Shown: in pieces, positions 1 through 9,323 of the stretch | Layout of the letters: the number at the start of each line of letters is the position of its first letter | Position numbering within the stretch: the first letter of the stretch is position 1 | Assembly (NCBI GenBank): GCA_001898385.1 | Contig: MKTT01000102.1 | Location: 1 to 43,655 of the forward strand | Length of the DNA: 43,655 nucleotides | Reading direction: 5' to 3' | Source: Planctomycetales bacterium 71-10 | GTDB lineage: Bacteria; Planctomycetota; Planctomycetia; Isosphaerales; Isosphaeraceae | The notes under the pieces: model-generated | Told to the model about the DNA's origin: nothing | Database searches by the model: none | The model's input: the letters and a program-made list of their open reading frames with translations, nothing else | Program-made: the position numbers and the translations under genes

Positions 1-3000
1 AGCTGGTGCTCGTAGGCGCTCCCCACCGCCGGCTGCGGCAGCGGAGCCGGGTCGATCCCCACCGGCGGGTTCACGATGATCGTGAGCGGCGTGGTGACGG
101 ACGCCCCCTCGCCGTCGGTGGCCGTGACCGTGACGGTGAACGGCGAGCCGATCCCGCTGGTGACGGTCCCGGTGATGAGGCCGGTGGCCGGGTCGATCGA
201 CAGGCCCGGCGGCAGGCCGGTCGCGGTGAAGGTGTAGCCCGAGCCCGAGCCCCCTTCCACCTCGACCTGGTGGCTGTACGCGCTCCCCTCGGCGGCCTCG
301 GCCGGCGTGGTCGTCGCGATGACGACGGCCGGGTTGACGGCGAGCGTGTAGGTGACGGAGCGGCTCGCCCCCTCGCCGTCGGTCGCGGTGATCGTCACGC
401 CGAAGATCGTGCCGACGGGCGAGACGATCGTGCCGGTGATGATCCCGGTGGCCGGGTCGATGGACAGGCCGGTCGGCAGGCCGACGGCCGTGAAGGTGAA
501 GTCCTCGCCCGAGCCCCCCTCCACGCCGACCTGGTGGGAGTAGACGCTCCCCACCGCGGGCGACGGCAGCCGCTCGTCGACGAAGGTGATCTCCGGGTTG
601 ACGACCAGGGTGATCGTCGCGGTGGCCGTGTTCTCCTCGTCGTCGACGACCGTCACCTCGATGGTGTAGGTCCCCGGCGTCGTGGGCGTGCCGGTGATGA
701 GGCCGGCCTCGCTGATGGAGAGGCCGTCGGGCAGGCCGGTCGCCGTGAACTCATAGCCCGAGCCCGAGCCGCCGCCGACCGGGACCTGCTGCGAATACTC
801 GCTGCCGACCGCCGGGCTGGGCATGACCTCGCCGATCGCCAGCGGGCCGCGGACGGTCAGCGACAGCTCCACGCTCCGGGCGGCCCCCTGGCCGTCCATG
901 ACGGTGATCGTCGCCGTGAACGGCGAGCCCACGACGGTCGTCGGCGTACCGGTGATGAGGCCGTCGGGGCTGATCGACAGGCCCGGCGGCAGCCCGGTCG
1001 CGGTGAAGAAGTAGTCCTCGCCCGAGCCGCCCGCCACGCCGACCTGGTAGCTGTACTCCTCGCCCAGCTCGGGGCGCGGCGCCGTGGTCGCGTCGATGAC
1101 GATCTCGGGGTTGATCGTCATCGTGTAGGTGGCGGTCTTGGACGATCCCTCGGAGTCGGTGACGGTGACGGTGACGGTGTAGGGCGAGCCCGAGGCGTCC
1201 GTGGGCGTGCCGGTGATGAGGCCGGCCTCGCTCATGGAGAGGCCGGCGGGCAGGCCGGTCGCCGTGAAGGTGTAGCCCGAGCCCGAACCGCCGACCGCCG
1301 ACAGGGGATTGCTGTACTCGCTGCCGACGGCCGGCGCGAGGAGGGAGCCGCCCAGCACGAGCGGCTGATTGAGGGTGATGTAGATGTAGGTCGTGCCGGT
1401 CGCGCCGTCGCCGTCGGTGACCCGGATCGGCAGCATGAGCGGGAGCGGGTAGCCCAGGAGCGGGTAGGGGTTCGACGCGGTCCCCGTGATGAGGCCGTCG
1501 GCCCCGAGCGTCAGGCCGAGCATCGAGAGGCCGGCCGGCGGATCCTCGTCGTCGAACGTATAGCCCGAGCCCGAGCCGCCGGAGCCGACGAGCTGGTAGC
1601 TGTAGGCGCTCCCCTCGGCCACGCCCGGGATGGTCGTCACGACGAGCCCGATCGCCTGACGGACCGTGAGGGCGATCTCCTGGGACTTCGAGGAGCCCTC
1701 GCCGTCGGTGACGGTGACGGTGACGGCGTAGGGCGAGCCCGAGGCGTCGGCCGGCGTGCCGGTGATCGCCCCGGTGTCCGGGTCGATCGAGAGGCCGGCG
1801 GGCAGGCCGGTCGCCGCGAACGTGTAGCCCGAGCCCGAGCCGCCGGAGACGGAGACCTGCCCGCTGTAGGCGCTGCCGGCCGTGGCCGGCGCGAGCGGGG
1901 TCGCGCCGACGACGATGGCCGGGTTGACCGCCAGGCTGTAGCCGTGCACCTCCATCGAGCCGCCGTCGTAGACGGTGACCCACACCATGTAGGGCGAGCC
2001 CGAGGCGTCCGTGGGCGTGCCGGTGATGAGGCCGGCCTCGCTGATGGAGAGGCCGTCGGGCAGGCCGGTCGCGGAGAACGTCCGGTCGCCCGTGCCGCCG
2101 GTCACCTCGATCTGGTGCGAATAGGCGGCGCCGACGGCCGGAGCCGGCAGGGGCGACTCGTCGAACGCGAGGCCCTTGTAGACGACCAGCGAGACGACGA
2201 CCTCGCGCGAGGCGCCGTCGCCGTCGGTGATCGTCACGGTCACGTCGAAGGGCGTGGGGTAGGAGGGGATGTTCGGCGTGCCGAGGACGAGGCCCTCGGG
2301 GGTGATCCCCAGGCCCTCGGGGAGGCCGGTCGCGGAGTAGGTGTAGCCGGAGCCCGACCCGCCTTCCCCGACGAGCTGGTAGGTGTAGGGGTTCCCGTTG
2401 CTCGCGCCGGGCAGCGCGGCCGCCGTCACGCCGAGCGCGGGCCGGACGGCCAGGGTGAACTCCTGCGACTTCTCGGCGCCCTGCCAGTCCGTCGCGGTGA
2501 CGGTGAAGGTGTAGGGCGAGCCGGAGGCGTCGGCCGGCGTGCCGGTGATGAGGCCGGTGTCCGGGTCGATCGACAGGCCCGGCGGCAGGCCGACGGCCGC
2601 GTAGGTGTACTCGCCGGAGCCGCCCGCGACTTCGATCTGGTGGCTGTATGCGACGCCGGCGGTCGCCGTCGGCGGCTGGACGTCCACGTCGAAGACCAGG
2701 GCCGGGTTGACCATCATCCCGAAGGTGTAGGTCGCCGTGGAGCCGCCGTCGTGCACCGTGACCGTCACGGTCGCGGGGAGGCCGGCCGGGCCGGTCGCCG
2801 TGCCGGTGATGAGGCCGGCCTCGCTGATGGAGAGGCCGGCGGGCAGGCCGGTCGCCGTGAACGTGTAGCCCGAGCCCGAACCGCCCGTCACGACCATCTG
2901 GTGGCTGTACGGGCTGCCGATCGCCGGCTCGTGGATCGGGCCCTCGTCGAAGGCGAGGGCGTCGTAGATCGTGATCGGGACGGTGACGGTCCGCGACGCC

Positions 3001-4560
3001 CCCTCGCCGTCGGTGATCGTGACCTGCGTCTGGAACAGGAGGGGCGTGTACGACGTCAGGCCGACCGTGCCGGTGATGAGGCCGTCGGGGCTGATCGACA
3101 GGCCGTCGGGCAGGTCGGTCGCGGAGAAGGTGTAGCCCGACCCCGAGCCCCCCTCGCCGACGAGCTGGTGGCTGTAGGCGTCGCCCACGGAGCCCGACGG
3201 CAGCGTCGCCACGGTCACGCCCAGCGCCGGGGCGACGGCGAGCTGGACCTCGAACGACGCCGAGGCCCCCTCGGAATCGGTCGCCGTGATCGTGACCGTG
3301 AAGGGGGAGCCGACGGCGCCGGCGGGGACGCCGGTGATGAGCCCGGTGGCCGGGTCGATGGACAGGCCGGTCGGCAGGCCGGCGGCCGCGTACGTGAAGC
3401 CCCCCGCGCCGCCGGTCGCCGAGACGCCCCCGGAGTAGGCCGTCAGGGCCGTGCCGCCGGGGAGCGGGGCCGGGTCGAGGGCGATCGCGCCGTGGACGAG
3501 GAACTCGACCTGCACCGTCGCCGCGCGGCCCTGGCCGTCGGTGACGACGATCGCGAAGTCGGTCGCGCCCAGCGCGGCCGTGGGCGTGCCGGTGATGAGC
3601 CCGTCCGCGGTCATCGAGAGGCCGGCCGGCAGCGAGGCCGCGGCGAAGGTGTAGCCGGAGCCCGACCCGCCGGTCCCGACGAGCTGGAAGGAGTAGACGC
3701 TCCCCACCGCCGGCCGGGGCGGCGTGGCGTCGGCGAGCGAGACCGGGGCGTGCGCGATCAGGACGAACGTCGCGTCGCCCTGGTTCCCGTGCTCGTCCCG
3801 CGCCGTGACGGTGAACGTGAACGGCGATCCGGAGAAGTCCGTGGGGGTCCCGGACAGGACGCCGTCGCTGGACAGCTCCATCCCCGCGGGGAGGTCCAGC
3901 GAGAAGAACGTGAATTCATCCCCCTCGACCGGCCCCGTCGCCGAGAACTGGACGCTGTACTCGTCGGGCGCGAACAGCTCCGGCAGCGAGCCGGGGGCGA
4001 TCGTGATCGCCGACCGGACCGTCATGTCGTAAGCGTAGGTCCGTACGTTGCCGACCAGGTCCGTGATGGTCACGGTCGTCGTGTAGGCGGTCCCGGCCGG
4101 GGCGGTCGGCGTCCCGGTGATCAGGCCGTTCGCGTCCATCGACAGGCCGTCGGGCAGGCCGACGGCCGCGTACTGGTACGCGTTCTCACCGTTGCCGCCG
4201 TCGGCGACCAGCTGGAAGCTGTACGCCGCCCCCTCGGTCGGGGCCAGGGGCGTCGTGAGGGTCAGCTCGGGGAGCAGGAACAGGTAGAGGGTCTCGTCGG
4301 AGTAGGTGCCTCCCTCGTAGTCGCTCCGCACCTCGATGACCAGCGGGACCGAGACGCCGCCGTTGTTCGTCGTGGGCGTGCCGCTCAGCGTGAGGGTGCC
4401 GTCGCCGTTGTCGACGAGGGTCAGGCCGGGCGGGAGCGAGCCGTGACTGTCCAGGACGGGCGTGGGCGAGCCGGTGAGCGTGATCGTGTACGACCGCGCG
4501 GAGCCCTGGGCGAAGTAGAGGAAGCCCGGGGCGACGACGTCCGGGGGCGAGGCGTCCGGC
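1..4560 (-). repeat. Tandem He_PIG repeat array, about 265 bases per unit
   Basis: Seventeen full units can be counted from their GLPxGLS...GLITGTP cores. Several share near-identical DNA over tens of bases, for example the blocks near 690-770, 1201-1280, 2017-2070 and 2805-2880. Variant endings (SIDPDTG, SISEAG, SISPDG) recur in a mixed order, which suggests duplication and recombination between units rather than one ancestral array drifting. Confidence 0.85.
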
Positions 4561-6230
4561 TGGACCTCGAGCGCGCCGATGTCCAGCGCGCCGTTGTAGA
4601 CGCGGGCCTTGCCGCGCTGGTCGGTCGACAGCGCGTTCCCGGCGGTGTCGCCGGCGTCGATGGCCGGGCTGTCGGCCGCCGGGGCCATGGTCATCGTGGG
4701 GCCGCCGTTGTCGGCCAGCGCGGTGAGCTTGGTGTCGCCGAAGATCGTGTTCTGGGCGTTGAAGCCGTTGGTGTAGGAGACCAGGTTGTGGGTGCCCGTG
4801 GAGGTGTTCGTCCCGCCGTCGTTGTTGACGTCGCCGCGGAACTGGTAGTCCCAGCCGGAGGTGCCCAGGATCGAGTCGTCGACATGGGCCGTGGCGACCT
4901 TGCCGGCCCCGTCGCCCAGGTTCACGATCCCCGGCCCCTCCGCGCCGGTGTTGCCGGCGATGGTCGAGCTGACGACGGTCAGGTCGCCGTTGCGGTTGAA
5001 GATCGCGCCGCCGTAGCCCTGGCCGGCGGTGGCGTTGCCGCCGATCCCCGCCGCTCCCCCGACGGCGACGTTGGACGTGAAGGTGGAGTTCTCGATGAGG
5101 ACGGTGCCTTCATTGTTGAATACGGCGCCGCCCAGGCCGGCGCCGCCGCCGCCGGGGTTGGAGTAGCCGGCGTTGGAGGAGCCGGAGCCGCCGCCGAAGC
5201 CGCCCTGGCCCCCGGGCCCGTTGTACGCGCCGCCGCCGCCGCCGCCGAAGCCGCCGTCGCCGCCGATCCCCATGGAAGAGCCGCCGCCGCCGCCGCCGAA
5301 GCCGCCGTCGCCGCCGCCGGGCGTGTTGTAGGTGTCGCCCATCATGTCGTCGGCGCTGGTGTTGCCGGCCCCGCCGCCGCCGCCGAAGCCGCCGCTGCTC
5401 AGGGCCGCGCCGGAGCCCCCCTCGACCCCGGGATAGCCCATGCTCCCGCCTGCGCCGCCGCCGCCGGCCGTGCCGGCCGCCCCGGCGCCCGCGGCCTGCT
5501 GGCCCGACTCGTTCGCCCCGCCGACGCCGTTGCCGCCGGAGCCCCCGACGCCGCCGCCGCCGGTGAGCGAGTTGCCGCCCGGGTTGTCCCCGCCGTCCCC
5601 GCCCACGGCGCCGCCGCCCGTCGCGGCGGTCGAGTTCGCGGTGGCCGGCGCGTCCCCGCCGCGGCCCCCGACGGCCGAGTTGCCGTACAACGTCGAATTC
5701 CTGACGACCAGGGTCCCCTGGTAGACGTAGACCGCCCCGCCCATCCCCGCGCCGCCGCCGCCCGTGGCCGCGCCCCCCGCGGAATCGCCGCCGCGGCCCC
5801 CCTGGGCCAGGCCGTCGGTCAGGGTGATGTTCTGGAGCGTCAGCTTGGCGCCGGCTCCCACGGCGAAGATCCGACGCTCGTCGTTGCCGCCGATCTCCAG
5901 CAGCCGGGCCGCGGCGCCGTCGATGGTCACGTCGTCGTCCACGATCGTCAGCGCGGTCGGGCCGAAGGCGGTGTTGGCGCTGTTCGAAGTCAGCGCGATC
6001 TTCTGGCCGGCGAGCGACGGGGCGAAGTCGATCGTGTCCGCCTCCTCGTTCGCCGCCGCCAGGGCGATCGCGGCCCGGAGCGACCCCGCCCCGGAGTCGT
6101 CCGTGGTGGTGACGGTGAAGGTGGCCGGGACGGCCCGCTCCTCCAGGATGTCGATGAAGGGGCGACGGCCTCGCTTCGGTGCGCCTCGGCGGGGCTTGGG
6201 GTTGGAACGATCGCGGCGCGGCTGGCTCAT
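1..6230 (-). CDS. Giant secreted surface protein, beta-helix plus Ig-like (He_PIG) repeats; 3' end missing
   Basis: The frame is open from an ATG at 6230 to the left edge (2076 codons), so the C-terminus is outside the window. GAGGA six bases upstream supports this start. The N-terminus is very basic, then reads RPFIDILEERAVPATFTV, the planctomycete extracellular-protein motif. Residues about 40-540 include SLRAAIALAAANE, long Gly/Ala-rich stretches and PAIDAGDTAGNALSTDQRG, the pattern of a parallel beta-helix ending in a 'choice-of-anchor Q'-type block. From about residue 560 onward come 17 complete He_PIG (putative Ig) repeats of about 88 residues, each with a GLPxGLSIxxxTGLITGTP core, and the start of an 18th. 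It is probably a cell-surface or extracellular adhesin or structural protein; that role is inferred. It is divergent from the pilus cluster, which may be coincidence. Recognition of the architecture is firm; the ligand is unknown. Confidence 0.9.
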   Translation of the reverse strand, partial: MSQPRRDRSNPKPRRGAPKRGRRPFIDILEERAVPATFTVTTTDDSGAGSLRAAIALAAANEEADTIDFAPSLAGQKIALTSNSANTAFGPTALTIVDDDVTIDGAAARLLEIGGNDERRIFAVGAGAKLTLQNITLTDGLAQGGRGGDSAGGAATGGGGAGMGGAVYVYQGTLVVRNSTLYGNSAVGGRGGDAPATANSTAATGGGAVGGDGGDNPGGNSLTGGGGVGGSGGNGVGGANESGQQAAGAGAAGTAGGGGAGGSMGYPGVEGGSGAALSSGGFGGGGGAGNTSADDMMGDTYNTPGGGDGGFGGGGGGSSMGIGGDGGFGGGGGGAYNGPGGQGGFGGGSGSSNAGYSNPGGGGAGLGGAVFNNEGTVLIENSTFTSNVAVGGAAGIGGNATAGQGYGGAIFNRNGDLTVVSSTIAGNTGAEGPGIVNLGDGAGKVATAHVDDSILGTSGWDYQFRGDVNNDGGTNTSTGTHNLVSYTNGFNAQNTIFGDTKLTALADNGGPTMTMAPAADSPAIDAGDTAGNALSTDQRGKARVYNGALDIGALEVQPDASPPDVVAPGFLYFAQGSARSYTITLTGSPTPVLDSHGSLPPGLTLVDNGDGTLTLSGTPTTNNGGVSVPLVIEVRSDYEGGTYSDETLYLFLLPELTLTTPLAPTEGAAYSFQLVADGGNGENAYQYAAVGLPDGLSMDANGLITGTPTAPAGTAYTTTVTITDLVGNVRTYAYDMTVRSAITIAPGSLPELFAPDEYSVQFSATGPVEGDEFTFFSLDLPAGMELSSDGVLSGTPTDFSGSPFTFTVTARDEHGNQGDATFVLIAHAPVSLADATPPRPAVGSVYSFQLVGTGGSGSGYTFAAASLPAGLSMTADGLITGTPTAALGATDFAIVVTDGQGRAATVQVEFLVHGAIALDPAPLPGGTALTAYSGGVSATGGAGGFTYAAAGLPTGLSIDPATGLITGVPAGAVGSPFTVTITATDSEGASASFEVQLAVAPALGVTVATLPSGSVGDAYSHQLVGEGGSGSGYTFSATDLPDGLSISPDGLITGTVGLTSYTPLLFQTQVTITDGEGASRTVTVPITIYDALAFDEGPIHEPAIGSPYSHQMVVTGGSGSGYTFTATGLPAGLSISEAGLITGTATGPAGLPATVTVTVHDGGSTATYTFGMMVNPALVFDVDVQPPTATAGVAYSHQIEVAGGSGEYTYAAVGLPPGLSIDPDTGLITGTPADASGSPYTFTVTATDWQGAEKSQEFTLAVRPALGVTAAALPGASNGNPYTYQLVGEGGSGSGYTYSATGLPEGLGITPEGLVLGTPNIPSYPTPFDVTVTITDGDGASREVVVSLVVYKGLAFDESPLPAPAVGAAYSHQIEVTGGTGDRTFSATGLPDGLSISEAGLITGTPTDASGSPYMVWVTVYDGGSMEVHGYSLAVNPAIVVGATPLAPATAGSAYSGQVSVSGGSGSGYTFAATGLPAGLSIDPDTGAITGTPADASGSPYAVTVTVTDGEGSSKSQEIALTVRQAIGLVVTTIPGVAEGSAYSYQLVGSGGSGSGYTFDDEDPPAGLSMLGLTLGADGLITGTASNPYPLLGYPLPLMLPIRVTDGDGATGTTYIYITLNQPLVLGGSLLAPAVGSEYSNPLSAVGGSGSGYTFTATGLPAGLSMSEAGLITGTPTDASGSPYTVTVTVTDSEGSSKTATYTMTINPEIVIDATTAPRPELGEEYSYQVGVAGGSGEDYFFTATGLPPGLSISPDGLITGTPTTVVGSPFTATITVMDGQGAARSVELSLTVRGPLAIGEVMPSPAVGSEYSQQVPVGGGSGSGYEFTATGLPDGLSISEAGLITGTPTTPGTYTIEVTVVDDEENTATATITLVVNPEITFVDERLPSPAVGSVYSHQVGVEGGSGEDFTFTAVGLPTGLSIDPATGIITGTIVSPVGTIFGVTITATDGEGASRSVTYTLAVNPAVVIATTTPAEAAEGSAYSHQVEVEGGSGSGYTFTATGLPPGLSIDPATGLITGTVTSGIGSPFTVTVTATDGEGASVTTPLTIIVNPPVGIDPAPLPQPAVGSAYEHQ

Positions 6231-6513
6231 GGTTCGTCCTCGACGGATGCGACGCTGCCGGGACCCTTCCCCGATCCTCGGCCATCGATGGAACCAATAA
6301 GCCGTCGCGGCGACGGATGAGAACGACTCGGGACGAATCGCCGCCGATTCCCGTGAACAAACGTGTCGGGCGCGACGTGGAAAGTCGGCGGGCGCGGCGA
6401 GCCGCGCCGATCATGTCGTTGGGGGCCGGCCGCCGCGTCGTTGACAGCCGGCCGCCGAGATGATGCACTGGCGGTCCCTTCGCGCCCGAAGTCGAAGCGA
6501 CGTCCCGGCGTTG

Positions 6514-6522
6514 TGCTAGACT
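6514..6522 (+). promoter_or_regulatory. Candidate extended -10 promoter upstream of the pilus cluster
   Basis: TGCTAGACT fits an extended -10 (TGn plus TAGACT, 4 of 6 to consensus). No good -35 lies 16-18 bases upstream. If used, the transcript would have a leader of about 240 bases before the gene at 6767. The rest of the 6231-6766 gap shows no convincing gene. It must also hold the promoter of the divergent surface-protein gene, which I could not place. Confidence 0.3.
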
Positions 6523-6697
6523 TCGGGCGGGTGCGGGCGCCCGAAATGCGCGGCGATCGCCGGAACTTTTCGCCGCCGCCCCGCATCGAAGGGAATGAAG
6601 GCGGGCGGCCCGGGGACGACCGCCGGCCCCCGCCCGTCCGCCGCACCGATCCCCGACCCAGCGAACCGAAACCGAAGACTTGATTGCACGATACGAC

Positions 6698-6725
6698 GGG
6701 CGGCCCGGCCCCGGCGGGGCCGCCC
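6698..6725 (+). other. Leader hairpin before the pilM-like gene
   Basis: GGGCGGCCC (6698-6706) can pair with GGGCCGCCC (6717-6725), a 9-bp G+C stem about 25 bases upstream of the GAGGAG ribosome-binding site at 6751. There is no T-run, so it is not a terminator. It could affect mRNA stability or simply reflect the high G+C. Confidence 0.35.
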
Positions 6726-6766
6726 GCACGCTCGACGCGAGTCACCCGTAGAGGAGTGCCACCTCA

Positions 6767-9229
6767 ATGGCGAAGATCCAGTCCGTCTGGGCGATCGACA
6801 TCGGCCAGGCCGCGCTGAAGGCGCTCAAGCTGGCCCCCGGGGCGGACGCCGAGCACGTCGTCGCCGAGGCGTTCGACTTCATCGAGTATCCCAAGCTCCT
6901 CAGCCAGCCCGACGCCGAGCCCGAGGAGCTGGTGCGCGAGGCCCTCGCCACCTTCACCGACCGCAACGACGTGAAGGGGTGCCGGGTCGCCATCGCCGTC
7001 CCCGGCCAGGCCGGCCTCGTCAAGTTCATCAAGCTGCCCCCCGTCGAGAAGAAGCGCGTCCCCGACATCGTCAAGTTCGAGGCCAAGCAGCAGATCCCCT
7101 TCGCCTTGGAGGAGGTCGTCTGGGCCTACCAGCAGATCGGCGACGACGAGGAGGAGGGGGGCGACGACGAGTTCACCATGGCCGAGGTCGGCCTCTTCGC
7201 GATGAAGCGCGACCAGATCGCCCGCGCCATCCTGCCGCTGACCGTCGCCGGCATCGAGGTCGACGTCGTCCAGATGGCCCCGATCGCGCTGTTCAACTAC
7301 ATCACCTACGACCAGATCAAGGGGAGCGGGTCCAAGGACTCCGTCGTCCTGCTGGACATCGGCGTCGACAACACCGACCTCATCATCACCGACGGCGTCC
7401 GGATCTGGCAGCGCAACGTCCCCATCGGCGGCAACCACTTCACCCGCGCGCTCACGAAGGAGCTGAAGCTCACCTTCGCCAAGGCCGAGCACCTGAAGCG
7501 GAACGCCACCAAGGCCCCCGACCCCCGCGCCATCTTCACCGCCATGCGCGGCGTCTTCAACGACTTCGCCGGCGAGATCAACCGCTCCATCGGCTTCTAT
7601 TCGAGCATCAACCGCACGGCCAAGATCCGCAAGGTCGTCGGCCTGGGGAACGGCTTCAAGCTCCCCGGCCTCCAGAAGTTCCTCCAGCAGAACCTCAACC
7701 ACGAGGTCGAGAAGGTCGACGCCTTCCAGCGCCTGGAAGGGGACGAGGTCAAGGGCTCGCCCCAGTTCCAGGACAACATCTCCTCGTTCGCCGTCGCCTA
7801 CGGGCTGGCGCTGCAGGGGGCGGGGCGGTCGGCCCTGCGGACCAACCTCCTGCCGCCGGAGATCGAGCGCGTCCGGATGATCCGCGCCAAGAAGCCGTGG
7901 GCCCTGGCCGCCTCGGCCCTGGTCATGCTCGGCCTCGGCTCGCTGTTCGTCCTGGGCGACTATCGGGCCTTCGCCCGCATCTCCACGCCCCAGTACAAGG
8001 CGGCCGTCGACCAGGCCACCGGCGTCTCCAAGAACGGCGCCCAGATCAAGAGCGGCCTGGAGTCGGCCCAGGGCGCCTGGAAGTCGAAGTTCGAAGAGGG
8101 GAAGGCCCTCATCATCGATCCGTCCAACAAGGGGATGTGGCCGGCGTTCCTCAAGACCCTGAGCAACTACCTCCCCAACCCCACCGTCGACTACGGCCTC
8201 AGCCCCGACGACCCCAAGAACGAGTACCTGATCGAGAAGCTGAAGATCCACGTCGACAAGATCATGCCCGTCTATCGGCTCGACCTGGCCGTCGACTGGT
8301 TCGACGAGATCGAGCCCGCGTTCAAGCGGCTGCTCCACCCCTACGACGCCGCCAACCCGCCCAGCGGCGAGGGCTGGATCGTCCAGCTCGTCGGCCACCA
8401 CTACAACCCGTATCCGGCCGCCGAGCAGATCCGGATCCCGATCGACGACCCCCGCCGCGTCGACTTCGGGCCCTACGAATTCCTGGTCCGCAAGGTCCTC
8501 CCGAAGCTCAACTCCTACTCGCTCCGCCTCTACGGCGTCAGCCACGTCGACGTCACCTGGTACAACGTCGACAAGGAATGGACCAGCGACAAGGGGAACG
8601 CCAACAACAACCTCGCCAGCCGCACCGTCCCCCTCCTCGACCGCGCCGCCCCCCCCGAAGACGCCGAGGCCGGCGGCATGGGGATGGGCATGGAAGGCAT
8701 GATGGGGATGTACATGGGCGGCGGCCCGATGAGCAAGATGGGTAGGATGGGCGGCATGGGCATGGAAGGCATGGGCATGGAAGGCATGATGGGGATGTAC
8801 TCCGGCATGCGGGGCATGCGGGGCATGGGCGGCCCGATGGGCAAGGATTCGGAGAAGGACATCCGCAAGCTCACCCGCACCGACTTCCTCATCCAGTTCG
8901 TCTGGGTCCCCCCCGCCCCCAGCGACGAGGACAAGGCCAAGACCCCGGAGGAGCTGCTGGAGGCCCGCAAGGCCCAGCTCGAAGAGATCAAGACCAAGAT
9001 GCAGGAGGCGGAGAAGGCCAAGGCCGGCTCCATCACCGTCCCCGCCGAGGCCGACCTCGAGAAGGCGTCCAGCAAGCAGTCCGACGAGATCGACAACGCC
9101 ATCAACAAGGCCCTCAGCGCGCCGGCCCCGGGTGCCACGCCGGCCCCGGGCGGGGCCCCCGCCAAGGGAGCCGCGCCGGCCGACAAGGCCGCCCCGGCCC
9201 AGCCGCCGGCCGAGGCGCCCAAGTCCTGA
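6767..9229 (+). CDS. pilM: Type IV pilus assembly PilM-PilN fusion protein
   Basis: The 820-residue protein starts at an ATG ten bases after GAGGAG. Residues 1-350 are a PilM-type actin-like ATPase domain: a first phosphate motif IDIGQAALKALK (10-21), AVPGQAGLVKFIKLP (77-91), and a second phosphate motif VLLDIGVDNTDLII (194-207). Directly after comes RTNLLPPEIERVR (358-370), which matches the PilN N-terminal INLLP-type motif that normally binds PilM, and then one membrane segment (about 376-397). The rest is predicted periplasmic, with a Met/Gly-rich tract at about 637-695 and an Ala/Pro-rich tail. PilM alone is usually about 350 residues, so this is a natural PilM-PilN fusion of the inner-membrane platform. 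It is the first gene of a four-gene cluster. The PilM assignment is strong; the PilN part rests on the motif, the topology and the position. Confidence 0.88.
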   Translation: MAKIQSVWAIDIGQAALKALKLAPGADAEHVVAEAFDFIEYPKLLSQPDAEPEELVREALATFTDRNDVKGCRVAIAVPGQAGLVKFIKLPPVEKKRVPDIVKFEAKQQIPFALEEVVWAYQQIGDDEEEGGDDEFTMAEVGLFAMKRDQIARAILPLTVAGIEVDVVQMAPIALFNYITYDQIKGSGSKDSVVLLDIGVDNTDLIITDGVRIWQRNVPIGGNHFTRALTKELKLTFAKAEHLKRNATKAPDPRAIFTAMRGVFNDFAGEINRSIGFYSSINRTAKIRKVVGLGNGFKLPGLQKFLQQNLNHEVEKVDAFQRLEGDEVKGSPQFQDNISSFAVAYGLALQGAGRSALRTNLLPPEIERVRMIRAKKPWALAASALVMLGLGSLFVLGDYRAFARISTPQYKAAVDQATGVSKNGAQIKSGLESAQGAWKSKFEEGKALIIDPSNKGMWPAFLKTLSNYLPNPTVDYGLSPDDPKNEYLIEKLKIHVDKIMPVYRLDLAVDWFDEIEPAFKRLLHPYDAANPPSGEGWIVQLVGHHYNPYPAAEQIRIPIDDPRRVDFGPYEFLVRKVLPKLNSYSLRLYGVSHVDVTWYNVDKEWTSDKGNANNNLASRTVPLLDRAAPPEDAEAGGMGMGMEGMMGMYMGGGPMSKMGRMGGMGMEGMGMEGMMGMYSGMRGMRGMGGPMGKDSEKDIRKLTRTDFLIQFVWVPPAPSDEDKAKTPEELLEARKAQLEEIKTKMQEAEKAKAGSITVPAEADLEKASSKQSDEIDNAINKALSAPAPGATPAPGGAPAKGAAPADKAAPAQPPAEAPKS

Positions 9230-9244
9230 TCGATCCGCCGAGAC

Positions 9245-9280
9245 CCCGCCGGCCGCAGGGCGACCCCCTCGGCCGGCGGG
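9245..9280 (+). other. Intercistronic hairpin after the pilM-like gene
   Basis: An 11-bp perfect inverted repeat pairs CCCGCCGGCCG (9245-9255) with CGGCCGGCGGG (9270-9280), with a 14-base loop. It sits 15 bases after the upstream stop. No T-run follows, so it is more likely an mRNA-processing or stability hairpin than an intrinsic terminator. Confidence 0.45.
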
Positions 9281-9323
9281 CCGAACTTCCACCCCCCCGC
9301 TCATCGCGAACGAGGTCTCCGCC

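Noticed and set aside
6..6320. A 2104-codon open frame on the plus strand
   Set aside because: It is Arg/Gly/Asp-rich without domain patterns and lies exactly antisense to the Ig-repeat gene, whose minus-strand frame shows clear He_PIG repeats, a good ribosome-binding site and the planctomycete N-terminal motif. High G+C removes stops from the opposite strand.
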